Source: an uncultured Collinsella sp.
GTDB lineage: Bacteria > Actinomycetota > Coriobacteriia > Coriobacteriales > Coriobacteriaceae
Length of the DNA stretch: 64,000 nucleotides
Assembly (NCBI GenBank): GCA_900757495.1
Contig: CAAENX010000007.1
Location: forward strand, 1 to 64,000
Direction: 5' to 3'
The translations under genes were made by a program, and so were the position numbers. Below the pieces are notes generated by a model. That model saw nothing but the letters and a program-made list of their open reading frames with translations, was not told the DNA's origin and made no database searches. Shown one piece after another: positions 8,335 through 17,272 of this stretch (positions are counted from its first letter, which is position 1; each line of letters begins with the position of its first letter).

Positions 8335-8431
8335 GCTCGCTCTCTCGATGCTCCTTTGCTGCGTTTTAGTCATATAGATAGTCAAGGTAGCATAGCCCAG
8401 GCCTTGGGCGATTCCAACCAACACGAATTCC

Positions 8432-8449
8432 ATCGAACAATAGTTCGAT
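8432..8449 (-). promoter_or_regulatory. LexA/SOS box upstream of parE
   Basis: The perfect palindrome ATCGAAC-AATA-GTTCGAT matches the Gram-positive/actinobacterial LexA consensus CGAAC-N4-GTTCG. On the minus strand its centre reads TATTGT, which could serve as the -10 box of the parE promoter, so bound LexA would block it. The distance to the parE start is about 100 bases. It also lies downstream of the ATPase gene ending at 8487, so parE is the only sensible target. Confidence 0.65.
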
Positions 8450-8486
8450 TAGATAATGGATGCTTGGGATGCGGGTGGGGTCTGTC

Positions 8487-9869
8487 CTATTCAAACATCT
8501 GCGGCAGGTCGATGAAGACGGTTCGATCGCTTTCGTCAGCTTCGAAGCCCGAACGGGAGAAGAATCCGTAGCGATGGCACTTGAGCCCCGTTGCCTCGAC
8601 TTGGGTGATTTCCTCGTCGACCATTTTTTGCGTGACGGGGGATTTGCGGAACTTTGCTTCGTAGAATGCGTAGCCCTCGGGGTCTTGCGTTACCACATCG
8701 AATTCGCCGCTCGTTTTGTTTGCGGGATCGTCGTACCAGTACTTGCCTATGGCATCGAAAGCCGGTTCGATCTTGCCAGTCCTGTTTTGCCGTACGAGGT
8801 ATTGACGGCAGATCTCCTCGAACATATGTGGAGTGTAGTTTTCCTCGAAGTCTTGGGAGACGTGACGATCATAGAAGACTTCCGGGTCGAGCAGCTGACG
8901 CGCAGAAGCATTGCGGAAGACGTAGCGATAGTAAAAGAGCGAAAGTGGGTCCACCACAAAGTAGCCAGACTTGCGCTTATTCGTAGGGTCGTTGATGGGT
9001 GCACGCTTTTGGACGATTTCGAGTGACATGAGCTTGTCGAGTACGTCTGCCATGGCCGGACCGCTCGAGACGTGCGACTGTGCCAGCACGTCCCCCCAAC
9101 GGGAGTAACCTTGTGCGAGAGCCCCGAAAACTTCGTTGGCGTTGGTCATCTTCGAGATCTCGGCGTTGAGATAGGACGGTACTTCGCTTTCTAAGCGGGC
9201 GCCAGGTTCTGTGACGAGCTCGATGATATTGTCGCGTACGCTTTGGGACTGATCGATGAGGCGATTGTAAAAGGGGATGCCGCCAAAAACGCTATAGAGC
9301 CGCACCTTGTCCTCGGGTGAGAACGCGGGATAGAACTTTGCAGCGTCAAAGTAATCCATGGGCTTAAGCTCAAGCGCGAGATCAATTCGCCCGTAGAGGG
9401 GGCTTTCATGCTCGATGAGAGATTTCATAATCTCAACATAGGAGCCGCACAGGACAATGTTTAAACGTGAGTCTTCCCTGTGAGCGTCGATTGAGGTCTG
9501 GAGAATGCTGTCTAAGCCTTTAACCGCATCTCTCAAGTAGGGGTATTCGTCGAGAACGAGGGTAATGTTCTTGTCTTTGGCTTGGGCAAACAGAAATTCG
9601 ATGAGCTCGCGGATGCCCGTGAAGGCGAGCGGAGGAAAGCTTAGCGCTTCAGCAGCAAGGGCGGACAGACTCTCGAGGTTGTCTGCCTCGGAGGTTTGGC
9701 GGCACTCGTAATAGATCGTTGCGACGTCCGATAAATCGGTTAGCGCCTGCTTGATGAGCTCACTTTTGCCGACGCGACGCCTTCCGTAAATGAGAACATT
9801 GCGCTGCTCGGGCGCATTGAGTGTTTTCTTAATACGGGCGAGTTCAAGCTCCCTGCCAATGAATTCCAC
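8487..9869 (-). CDS. ATPase with C-terminal PD-(D/E)XK nuclease-like domain (DUF234 type)
   Basis: 460 residues from a GTG at 9869 with AAGGAA upstream. The N-terminal AAA/STAND ATPase has Walker A GRRRVGKS (about 29-36) and a Walker B-like LVLDEYPYL. A middle winged-helix region follows (ALAQGYSRWGDVLAQ). The C-terminus has the layout EFDVV...YEAKFRK, a PD-(D/E)XK-type nuclease signature as in the DUF234 family of archaeal and bacterial ATPases. The cellular role of these proteins is unknown; defence or mobile-element links have been suggested. An array of palindromes covers the promoter, pointing to self-regulation. It is not closely related to the ATPase at 2709 beyond the P-loop. Confidence 0.75.
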   Translation of the reverse strand: MEFIGRELELARIKKTLNAPEQRNVLIYGRRRVGKSELIKQALTDLSDVATIYYECRQTSEADNLESLSALAAEALSFPPLAFTGIRELIEFLFAQAKDKNITLVLDEYPYLRDAVKGLDSILQTSIDAHREDSRLNIVLCGSYVEIMKSLIEHESPLYGRIDLALELKPMDYFDAAKFYPAFSPEDKVRLYSVFGGIPFYNRLIDQSQSVRDNIIELVTEPGARLESEVPSYLNAEISKMTNANEVFGALAQGYSRWGDVLAQSHVSSGPAMADVLDKLMSLEIVQKRAPINDPTNKRKSGYFVVDPLSLFYYRYVFRNASARQLLDPEVFYDRHVSQDFEENYTPHMFEEICRQYLVRQNRTGKIEPAFDAIGKYWYDDPANKTSGEFDVVTQDPEGYAFYEAKFRKSPVTQKMVDEEITQVEATGLKCHRYGFFSRSGFEADESDRTVFIDLPQMFE

Positions 9870-9871
9870 TT

Positions 9872-9973
9872 ACTCGGTTCCTTCCGACTCGGTTTTGTCC
9901 GAGTTAATTGTATCGCATGAACAAGTTTATGCTCGAGTTTACTCGGACAAAACCGAGTCGGTTCTGTCCGAGT
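9872..9973. promoter_or_regulatory. Operator array of 18-bp palindromes
   Basis: ACTCGGTTTTGTCCGAGT at 9887-9904 recurs as its reverse complement ACTCGGACAAAACCGAGT at 9941-9958. With the flanking CCG/CGG the match is 21 bp. Imperfect copies lie at 9872-9887 (ACTCGGTTCCTTCCGA) and 9957-9973 (GTCGGTTCTGTCCGAGT). The cluster covers the promoter of the leftward ATPase and precedes the rightward small membrane gene at 10009, so it could control both. Confidence 0.65.
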
Positions 9974-10008
9974 AAGTTTGAATAGCGAATCGAAATTGTT
10001 ATGTCCAC

Positions 10009-10257
10009 ATGGCGATGGCGAACATGGTTTCCATAAGCGCCGCGTTCGCGCTTGTTATTGCCGCAATGCGCTGTGTCGCTGAGGCGCAGATCGTACCGCT
10101 CGAAAGCGTCTTTTGGTTGGCGAACCTGGCCACGGGCGTGTTCTGCGGAGCGACGATTTTCGCGGCCACGTTTGCCGTCCTGTGCGTAACGTTTTTCACG
10201 GCGAAAAGACGCCGCGCCAAGCTCGAGGCTGAACTCGACTCCTCAGACGACATTTAA
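10009..10257 (+). CDS. Small two-helix membrane protein, function unknown
   Basis: 82 residues with two hydrophobic segments (VSISAAFALVIAAMRCVAEA; ANLATGVFCGATIFAATFAVLCVTFF) and a basic then acidic tail (AKRRRAKLEAELDSSDDI), a plausible inner-membrane hairpin with a cytoplasmic tail. An in-frame stop lies at 9979 and no good ribosome site is seen, so translation may be leaderless or weak. Its frame ends just before a good terminator, which supports a real gene. It diverges from the nuclease-ATPase and shares its palindromic control region. I do not recognise the family. Confidence 0.5.
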   Translation: MAMANMVSISAAFALVIAAMRCVAEAQIVPLESVFWLANLATGVFCGATIFAATFAVLCVTFFTAKRRRAKLEAELDSSDDI

Positions 10258-10264
10258 TGCGTAA

Positions 10265-10300
10265 TGGGCCGGCTCTGGGTATCCAGAACCAGCCCATTTT
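10265..10300. terminator. Bidirectional terminator
   Basis: The hairpin TGGGCCGGCTCTGG-GTAT-CCAGAACCAGCCCA (a few mismatches) is followed by TTTTGAT. It sits between the small membrane gene and the convergent surface-protein gene. Confidence 0.65.
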
Positions 10301-10347
10301 GATATTCGATGAGCCGGGTCGGCGTCTCTCACAAAAGTAACTAGAAG

Positions 10348-13300
10348 CTAGCGACGCTTATCAGAATTGACCTCATTGGCGGTGTTGGTTTCGAGCGCCG
10401 TGCGGCGGGCGCTGTAGGCGACGAGGCCGGCGCCTGCCGCGGCGAGTGCTGCGGCGGCTGCCGTAAGGGGAGCGTTGGCATCGCCCGTGCCCGCAAGCGT
10501 GCCCGCTTTTCCGGAGCGCATGTTATTGCCGTGGTCCTTGCCACTGCCGGAGCTGCTTCCGCCGGAGTCGCCGTCCTCATCGGTACCGCCGCCACTCGAG
10601 CCACCATCGCCGTCTGCTGTCATCGGGGCGTCGTGAAGTCCTGTCGTATCCGCGCTGTCGCATACACCGACCTGAACTTCTGAGCGTTCGCATGCCGCGT
10701 CGGGCACATGAAGCTCGTGCAGTACGGCACCCAGCGCCGAGTTTGCGCCCGGTCGAATTTCCTCGAGCGTTACGGGATCGAGCGCCACCAGATTACGCGC
10801 CTTCGCATACAGCGTTACGCGTTTGCCCACTTCGTCGCTCCAACTCTCGGGGATGGCGAAGCTCATGCGGAACTGTGCCGTGCAACCCGGTGCCAGCACG
10901 GCGTTGCCGTTGTCGGCTACCAGCGGGTGCGTTGCAAAACGTGTGCCCAGCGTCTCGAGTGCGTACTTCACGTGTGCCATGTCGTTGGCCGAAGCGTCCT
11001 CGGCAAGCTCTGGATCGTAGATCGAAGCCATGCGTGCGTTCACTCCGAATCCGATGGATGCGCTGGAGAACGGCTGACTGGAGCCCTCTCGGTACAGATC
11101 GATCGTGCCGGCGGTCAGCAAGGTGTTGCCGTCGTTTCGCACCGTGACCATGCAGGATTCGCCTGCTGCTCCGGGTACCACCGCGCCCGAGGTAGCGACC
11201 GCGCCCGTCGGAGTGGCACACGCCACCAAGGGCACTTCGATGCCGTGCAGCTCCGCCTTGCTCTGCTCGGCACTCACAATGTGCGTGGCGAGCGCGGAGA
11301 GCATGCCTCCCGACGTCAAAAATGTCGTTATCTGATCGACGGGATGGTCCAGCTCGCACATCACGAACGGCTCCGTGAACAGATCGCCTGCCAAGGTGCT
11401 GGCGAAGATGCGGAAGTGCTTGCCCATCACTGCTACCGGGTTGCCTTCTTCGTCGTAGGTTTGTCCCACCTTGCCATCGGTGTTCTCTACATAGAGCACG
11501 CACCTGCCGTTGCTGCTTACGCTAAACGATGCCGGGCCACAGCCTGCGGCACCCACGGGCTGCGTTGCAAATGCCGATGCGCCTCGCGTCCAAGTAATAT
11601 GCTGCAGTTGTTCGTTGACGGTGGCCAAAAAGCCCGTGTGCTGCGGCCATGGCACCGCATGGGGCACCGCGGCGTCCGGCGGCATAACGCCCCAGCCCGC
11701 GATAGACTGGCCGATCACGGCGTACGATGCGCAGCCGCAACCGTTTGCGGTCTCGTACGTAACGGGCACCACCATTTTGCCGTTGATATTCTCGGGCTCG
11801 CCCAGCTCGATACTCGACGGTGCTTGCGGAAAGCGGAGAACTTGGCGGAACGTCAGGCTGTCGCCCGAAACGTCCGACCACAGGGTAAAGCACTCCAGCG
11901 CAACCTCAGCCTCGCTGCCGAGCGCCTTTTCTGCGGTGGTTCCGCGGCGGTGGAGGTAGGCACCCGACAGGCGCCCGTCGACCAGCGTCTTGCCCACCGT
12001 GATACGTGGGCACTGCAGGCAATGGTAGCCATCCTCTTGCAGGCGGCCGCGCGAGATGCTGCGCCATGACGTATGCGACACCACGCGGGTCTCGTCATTA
12101 CTTATGCGCAGGCGCACGACGGACAGTATGCCGGCTGTGCTTGCCGTATCGAAAAGGGTGTTGTCGCCGTCGGGGCGCTCGCCCGAGACCAGCAGCACGT
12201 AGGCGTCCTGGTTTCCCCTCCCGTCCGTATATTCCACCACGTCGAAGTCGTAATCGTATATGCCGTCGCGCTCCACGTCGCCCTCGCCAAACCCAAGGGG
12301 GAAGTCCACGGGCGTGGGGGCGGACCACGTGCCGTTTGCCCTTGTGTGCACCACCAGGCGCGAGCGGCCATTGTCGCCGTAGCACACCGAGGCGATACGG
12401 AACAGGCATTCTACGCCGGCAATCATTGCCAGCTTCATGTGGGCTTCGCTGAGCACGCCGGAAAACAGCACGTTGTCGCTCGAGGGTTTTATGCCGCCAC
12501 GCTCGTCCTCCGACACGCCGGCAGAATTGGCGTTGGGGTCCGCAACGGCGTTCGTCGCCTGCCCGATATAGGTGTACTTATACATTGGCGCGGCGTTTTC
12601 GTCGTTCTCTATCAGTGCATGGACGAAATGCTCGATCTGTCCCGTGTCGTCGCTTTCTGCATCCGCCTCGAGCTCAATGCGCGTGACCGCTTGATCCCAA
12701 TCGCGCACGACAGGCGCGGCGTTTACGGCAGTGGCCTTAACCTCGGCGCGTGCGAGCAGCTCGGCGTTGGTGACGATGGTGGCCGACGCGATAAACTGCG
12801 GCACACCACCTGCCTCGGCGTTGCCGCCCGAGCCGAAGCAGGCGTTCAGCGTATAAGGCGTATCTCCACCCAAGGCCAGCTCAGAGCGCTGGAGTACATA
12901 CTGGTCGCCGTTGTTCACCGACATATTCCACGAATCGGCGAGTGTGGGCCACGATCCCGACCAAGCCTTGGTGGTCCACTTGAACATAACGAACTGGAGT
13001 ATCACATCGACATCGACGTCTGCACCTACGCGCAGTCGCGGAAGCTGGTGTCCATCCGCCTTCTCGTACCCAATGCACAACGTGAGGGACGCGGCGCCGC
13101 GCACGGCAGACGAGGCGACGCCTGCAACGCCGGCGCCAAAGGTGACGGCAAGCCCGATCTGGATGGTGAATGAGCCCGAGGTGTTGGAATAGTCGAGCGA
13201 AATGTTCTTGAAAAACGCTGCGCCGCTGCCGTGCGTATGGGCACCCACGGCGAGCGCCAGCTTCGCCAGCACCCAGGGGTTGACGTTTAGGAAAAAGGGC

Positions 13301-14715
13301 ACCGGTCCCAAGGTGAACTGCTCGGTCCAATTGAGGTCGGTTCTTACCTGGAAGAGGGCCTTAATATTGCCGTATGCGGGGTCGTTGTTGTTGCCCCAGG
13401 TTTTGCCCACCCAATCGTAGGCGAGCGAGCCGTACAGCTGTGTGGCGATATCCATCGTGAACAGCAGCGTGCAATGGTGGCGAAGGAGCTTAGTGTTCCT
13501 TGGATCGGTGCCCGAACCGGCACTCATACTCTTGTACTGATTCCACTTCCCCTCCATCTCGTCGAGGTAGCGGTTTGCCTGCTTGGCGCCCGACTCGCGT
13601 GGCGATTTCTTCCAGTATTCCGGATCCGGATTGCCCGAATCGTTCATGTAGCCGACCGGTTTGTATCCTCCGCCAAACAGTACGTACCCGGCAAACGAGA
13701 AATCGAAGAGGATCGGAAATGTGGGCATCCAACACGTGAACTTATTACCACCGATGCCGGGAAACGATGCGGGGAAATCAAACGGAGTGACCTCTTGGTC
13801 CATGGTGGTGGGAATGATGGTGGTCGAGCCCGATTCCGCCTTTGCGGCCGGCGCGGTGACAACGGCCATGGGGGAGGAGAGCGTGTAGGTTTTGCCCTGA
13901 TAGTCGAGGACAAAGCGCAGCTTGCACCCTTCTTCCAGAAGGCCCGATGCCGCATCGAGGAACTTATCTTCGAGCGTGAACGTTGCCAGATTATTCGCAC
14001 CCGATGCACTGGCCTTGATCTGGCCGATCTGCGTGACGGTTTCGGGTGAGCTGCCCGCGGCAGGCGTCACTTTGTTAATGCACAGCGTTGCCTGCCCATC
14101 CTGCGGCAGATGAGCCTGTACAGTGAAGGTGTGCGTGTCGGGCTGCTCGTTTGCCGTGTCGTCCTTCGGCAGTGCCATGAACGTGGCTTCAGCGTACTGG
14201 ATGTCCCATTCGTCAAACGTGAGCTGGCGAAAGTACGGCTCGCCATCGGAGAGCGGACGTGTGGGTGCGGTAATGGCGGTGCCGCCTTGGACACGCGCGA
14301 GGGGAATCTCGACATCGCGGTAGCCCGCCATGCTAATGGAGATGCCGCCGTTAAAGTCGTACGCGTCGAGAGGCGTCGCCTCGTCCACGTAGCCTTCCGA
14401 AAGTGGCGCGACCTCAAAGATGGCCGTGCCTTCGTCATCGGTCGTGGTGGCGAGCTGTTTGCCTGCGGCGTAGCGCGACGTGAGCGTGACCTTGGCGCCT
14501 GCGATGGGAGTATTCTTGTTGGCGACGTCGACCACGACCACACCGAACATGGTGCGCGAGAGAACGAGCACCCTGAAGGGTTCTTTTTCATCGGCATAGG
14601 CTTCGGTGGGTGCGAACGGCAATATGAAGGCGTTTTCGCTTCCCGGCACGCGCGGCAACATAATGCCCGCTAACGAGGACGCTCCGGCGACAAGTAACGA
14701 ACGGCGATCAAGCAT
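10348..14715 (-). CDS. Very large cell-wall-anchored surface protein with twin-arginine-like leader and LAGTG sorting signal
   Basis: 1455 residues from an ATG at 14715 with GGGAG six bases upstream. An in-frame start at 14811 would bury the leader. The N-terminus MLDRRSLLVAGASSLAGIM has a twin arginine and a hydrophobic core, and cleavage may fall after AYADE-type sequence near 40-45. The segment NKNTPIAGAKVTLTSRYA...DDEGTAIFEV looks like an Ig/CarboxypepD_reg-like domain. A long region of unknown fold follows, and SCMVTVRNDGNTLLTAGTI resembles a CARDB-like domain. The end holds a Gly/Ser/Asp-rich wall spacer, then GTLAGTGD, a hydrophobic Ala-rich helix and a basic tail. LAGTG fits the LAXTG motif known for class E sortases of actinobacteria. 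No catalytic domain is recognised; adhesion or host interaction is a guess. Confidence 0.75.
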   Translation of the reverse strand: MLDRRSLLVAGASSLAGIMLPRVPGSENAFILPFAPTEAYADEKEPFRVLVLSRTMFGVVVVDVANKNTPIAGAKVTLTSRYAAGKQLATTTDDEGTAIFEVAPLSEGYVDEATPLDAYDFNGGISISMAGYRDVEIPLARVQGGTAITAPTRPLSDGEPYFRQLTFDEWDIQYAEATFMALPKDDTANEQPDTHTFTVQAHLPQDGQATLCINKVTPAAGSSPETVTQIGQIKASASGANNLATFTLEDKFLDAASGLLEEGCKLRFVLDYQGKTYTLSSPMAVVTAPAAKAESGSTTIIPTTMDQEVTPFDFPASFPGIGGNKFTCWMPTFPILFDFSFAGYVLFGGGYKPVGYMNDSGNPDPEYWKKSPRESGAKQANRYLDEMEGKWNQYKSMSAGSGTDPRNTKLLRHHCTLLFTMDIATQLYGSLAYDWVGKTWGNNNDPAYGNIKALFQVRTDLNWTEQFTLGPVPFFLNVNPWVLAKLALAVGAHTHGSGAAFFKNISLDYSNTSGSFTIQIGLAVTFGAGVAGVASSAVRGAASLTLCIGYEKADGHQLPRLRVGADVDVDVILQFVMFKWTTKAWSGSWPTLADSWNMSVNNGDQYVLQRSELALGGDTPYTLNACFGSGGNAEAGGVPQFIASATIVTNAELLARAEVKATAVNAAPVVRDWDQAVTRIELEADAESDDTGQIEHFVHALIENDENAAPMYKYTYIGQATNAVADPNANSAGVSEDERGGIKPSSDNVLFSGVLSEAHMKLAMIAGVECLFRIASVCYGDNGRSRLVVHTRANGTWSAPTPVDFPLGFGEGDVERDGIYDYDFDVVEYTDGRGNQDAYVLLVSGERPDGDNTLFDTASTAGILSVVRLRISNDETRVVSHTSWRSISRGRLQEDGYHCLQCPRITVGKTLVDGRLSGAYLHRRGTTAEKALGSEAEVALECFTLWSDVSGDSLTFRQVLRFPQAPSSIELGEPENINGKMVVPVTYETANGCGCASYAVIGQSIAGWGVMPPDAAVPHAVPWPQHTGFLATVNEQLQHITWTRGASAFATQPVGAAGCGPASFSVSSNGRCVLYVENTDGKVGQTYDEEGNPVAVMGKHFRIFASTLAGDLFTEPFVMCELDHPVDQITTFLTSGGMLSALATHIVSAEQSKAELHGIEVPLVACATPTGAVATSGAVVPGAAGESCMVTVRNDGNTLLTAGTIDLYREGSSQPFSSASIGFGVNARMASIYDPELAEDASANDMAHVKYALETLGTRFATHPLVADNGNAVLAPGCTAQFRMSFAIPESWSDEVGKRVTLYAKARNLVALDPVTLEEIRPGANSALGAVLHELHVPDAACERSEVQVGVCDSADTTGLHDAPMTADGDGGSSGGGTDEDGDSGGSSSGSGKDHGNNMRSGKAGTLAGTGDANAPLTAAAAALAAAGAGLVAYSARRTALETNTANEVNSDKRR

Positions 14716-14870
14716 CTTGGGCTCCCATCCCGCAAATATCGGTGGAAATAATCCAATTTTGCGAGAAGGCGCCCCGTGGCGGTAGTGCCATTCAAGGGTC
14801 AAAATGTCCAATTTAGGCGAGCGAAGCGCCGGGTTCCGGAACGCGTTCGATGCGCTTGGCAGCCCGGTCG

Positions 14871-15875
14871 CTAACGCAACATATGCGCGACCAGCTCGGC
14901 ACGAGTTCCGATACCAAGCTTGGCATACACTCCTGATAGGCGGTTTTTAACGGTGCCCGGCGATACTCCCATATGACGTGCGATTTCGGCGTTGGTCCAC
15001 CCACGACAGGCGAGCATGGCCATGGTGAATTCCGTGGTCGTTAAATCGTCGGCAACGTCCTCGCCCGAATCGGGATTGTGGATGCGCCGCCAGCCGTAGC
15101 TGAATCGATACGTGATCTCGATGATGCGTGCGAAATCGTCAGGGTATTGCGATTTTAGGCATGCCTCGATGAGTCCCTGCAAAAGGCCATGGTGTTCGCC
15201 GATGAGTTCGATAAGGCCGTCGGGGCGCGCAATGTCCCAAGCGGCGCCAAAATGCGCTTTTGCGGCGTCGACGTCTTTGAGACTCATACAGGCCATCGAA
15301 GCCGACAAGTGCAGGAATAGCTCCGAGATGGGGTAGCTTCCCTGTTTCATAATCAGGGCGTTTTCCGCCATGCCCAGGCTGCGGCCGTATTCGCCGCGCA
15401 GATACAACGCGTGCGCCATCACGTAGCTGGCGAACAGGCGCAGGCCTTCGGGCAGATGCGCCGCAAGTGGATAAAACTCTTCGGCAGAGTACGGGGAAGG
15501 CAAGTGCAACAGGACGCTCGCGGCGGAGGCGAACAGGATATGCGTGGCGTGGACGGCAGACGATTCCTCGTCAGTTGGCGTATCGAGGATGCCCGCAAGG
15601 CAACGACGGGCATCGGCGATACGGTTGAGCGACAGACTGGCATATCCGCAGATAAGGCATGCGGAATAGCGCAGTGCGGGGTCGGTGGCGTCAAGATAGG
15701 GGCGTGCTGTCTCGGCGGCGAGTGTGGCCTGTCCACGAAAGTACAGCGCTTCCGCCGTGGCGATGGTGCGTGAATCGGGGTCGGAAATGCCTGCAACCGC
15801 AGCGTCAATCTGCCCCGGCACAAAGGCAGTGCACATCAACGGCATGGGAATGCGCGGGTAGCCATCGCAGTCCAT
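14871..15875 (-). CDS. LuxR-family transcriptional regulator
   Basis: 334 residues from an ATG at 15875 with GGGAG upstream, preferred over an in-frame ATG at 15911. The last 65 residues are a GerE/LuxR helix-turn-helix (LTTTEFTMAMLACRGWTNAEIARHMGVSPGTVKNRL). The first 250 residues are alpha-helical with no receiver or PAS motif; the helical pattern (YLRGEYGRSLGMAENALI) resembles TPR-like repeats of MalT-type regulators, but there is no P-loop. It ends 155 bp before the surface-protein gene on the same strand, so control of that gene is likely. Confidence 0.8.
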   Translation of the reverse strand: MDCDGYPRIPMPLMCTAFVPGQIDAAVAGISDPDSRTIATAEALYFRGQATLAAETARPYLDATDPALRYSACLICGYASLSLNRIADARRCLAGILDTPTDEESSAVHATHILFASAASVLLHLPSPYSAEEFYPLAAHLPEGLRLFASYVMAHALYLRGEYGRSLGMAENALIMKQGSYPISELFLHLSASMACMSLKDVDAAKAHFGAAWDIARPDGLIELIGEHHGLLQGLIEACLKSQYPDDFARIIEITYRFSYGWRRIHNPDSGEDVADDLTTTEFTMAMLACRGWTNAEIARHMGVSPGTVKNRLSGVYAKLGIGTRAELVAHMLR

Positions 15876-16100
15876 CTTCCATCTCCCAACAGCTGGCAAC
15901 ACTAGCAGCAATTGTACTCCTGTTGCTCGGGACTGGAATTTGTGGTTATCGCCTACGATTATGCCGAACGTATAAAGGAAGAGTCTATTGGCGATGCTCC
16001 CAAGGTGGCTACCGAAGCCTAGCTGACCTCGACATTAGGAAAAATTGCCACCCCTGCAAAAAGCTCCGTCGCAGCGATGGGAAACGAACCTCGCTCTGCA

Positions 16101-16106
16101 TATAAT
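16101..16106 (+). promoter_or_regulatory. -10 box for guaA
   Basis: A perfect TATAAT stands 67 bases before the guaA start. No good -35 box is seen at the usual 17-bp distance. The 297-bp region 15876-16172 otherwise holds nothing recognisable. Confidence 0.4.
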
Positions 16107-16172
16107 GAGGTCATATGACGGTGCGTTTGCATACGTGTAGCGCATTCCCATCGAACCGAAAAGGAGCTTTGC

Positions 16173-17153
16173 ATGGATCCCAACAAGCGTCCCGACGACA
16201 TGGTGCGTATCACCACTCCCGAACTTGCCCAGGCGTTCATCGAAGAGCAGGTTGCTGCAATCCGTGAGCAGATCGGCAACAAGAAGGTCCTGCTGGCCCT
16301 TTCTGGCGGCGTTGACAGCTCGGTCGTCGCGGCGCTGCTGATCAAGGCCATCGGCAAGCAGCTCATCTGCGTGCATGTGAACCACGGCCTGATGCGCAAG
16401 GGCGAGAGCGAGCAGGTCGTCGACGTGTTCCAGAACCAGATGGACGCCAACCTGGTTTACGTGGACGCCACTGACCGCTTCCTCGATAAGCTCGTCGACG
16501 TCGACGAGCCCGAGACCAAGCGCAAGATTATCGGCGCCGAGTTTATCCGCGTGTTCGAGGAAGAGGCCCGCAAGGTTGGCGACGAGGTCAGCTTCCTCGC
16601 CCAGGGCACCATCTACCCCGACATTCTGGAGTCGCAGGACGGCGTGAAGGCTCACCATAACGTTGGCGGTCTGCCCGAGGATCTGCAATTTGAGCTCTGC
16701 GAGCCCGTTAAGCTGCTGTACAAGGACGAGGTGCGCGTCGTGGGCCGTGAGCTCGGCCTGCCCGAGAACATGGTTGAGCGTCAGCCGTTCCCCGGTCCTG
16801 GCCTGGGCGTCCGCTGCCTTGGCGCCATCACCCGTGACCGTCTCGAGGCGCTGCGCGAGGCCGATGCCATCGTGCGCGAAGAGATCGACAAGGCCGGCCT
16901 GACCATCTGGCAGTACTTTGCCGTAGTGCCCGATTTCCGCGCTACCGGTGTGCGCGAGGGCAAGCGCGCCTACGACTGGCCCTGCATTATTCGCTGCATC
17001 AACACCGTCGACGTCATGACCGCCGAGGTGCCTGAGCTCGACTGGGCGCTGCTCAAGCGCATTACCGCTCGCGTGACCGCCGAGGTCCCCGGTATTTGCC
17101 GCGTTTGCTACGACCTCACGCCGAAGCCCGTTGGCACGGTCGAGTGGGAGTAA
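16173..17153 (+). CDS. guaA: GMP synthase, ATP-pyrophosphatase subunit without glutaminase domain
   Basis: 326 residues with AAAAGGAG before the ATG. It catalyses XMP + ATP + ammonia to GMP in purine synthesis. The PP-loop SGGVDSS is at 44-50; the GuaA signatures HHNVGGLPEDL, FPGPGLGVRC and the C-terminal dimerisation domain ending GTVEWE are all present. The usual bacterial enzyme is about 510-525 residues with an N-terminal class I glutamine amidotransferase. Here translation starts directly before the synthetase domain and no amidotransferase remnant lies upstream. The organism must either encode that subunit elsewhere, as archaea do, or use free ammonia. The gene is monocistronic and ends at a composite repeat/terminator. 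Confidence 0.9.
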   Translation: MDPNKRPDDMVRITTPELAQAFIEEQVAAIREQIGNKKVLLALSGGVDSSVVAALLIKAIGKQLICVHVNHGLMRKGESEQVVDVFQNQMDANLVYVDATDRFLDKLVDVDEPETKRKIIGAEFIRVFEEEARKVGDEVSFLAQGTIYPDILESQDGVKAHHNVGGLPEDLQFELCEPVKLLYKDEVRVVGRELGLPENMVERQPFPGPGLGVRCLGAITRDRLEALREADAIVREEIDKAGLTIWQYFAVVPDFRATGVREGKRAYDWPCIIRCINTVDVMTAEVPELDWALLKRITARVTAEVPGICRVCYDLTPKPVGTVEWE

Positions 17154-17186
17154 GCTAACTCAGCTGGTAGGCGACGAGAACTAGCA

Positions 17187-17272
17187 GATGTGACAAAGGG
17201 ACAGTCCCTTTGTCACATCCTCGATATTATGTGCGGGATGGTACGCCACGCGGCGTGCCATCCCGTTCGTTA
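17187..17272. repeat. Composite REP-like element (two hairpins), family A copy 1
   Basis: The first hairpin is GATGTGACAAAGGGAC-A-GTCCCTTTGTCACATC (17187-17219), perfect over 16 bp. The second is CGGGATGGTACGCC-ACGC-GGCGTGCCATCCCG (17234-17265), with one G-U pair, followed by TTCGTTATTTT. The same pair of hairpins in the same order lies at 23157-23234. Here it separates the convergent guaA and kinase genes and may act as a terminator. Confidence 0.75.

Noticed and set aside
16173..17153. guaA as a truncated pseudogene
   Set aside because: A good ribosome site precedes the ATG, the N-terminus reads naturally and no amidotransferase remnant lies upstream; it looks like a designed stand-alone subunit.
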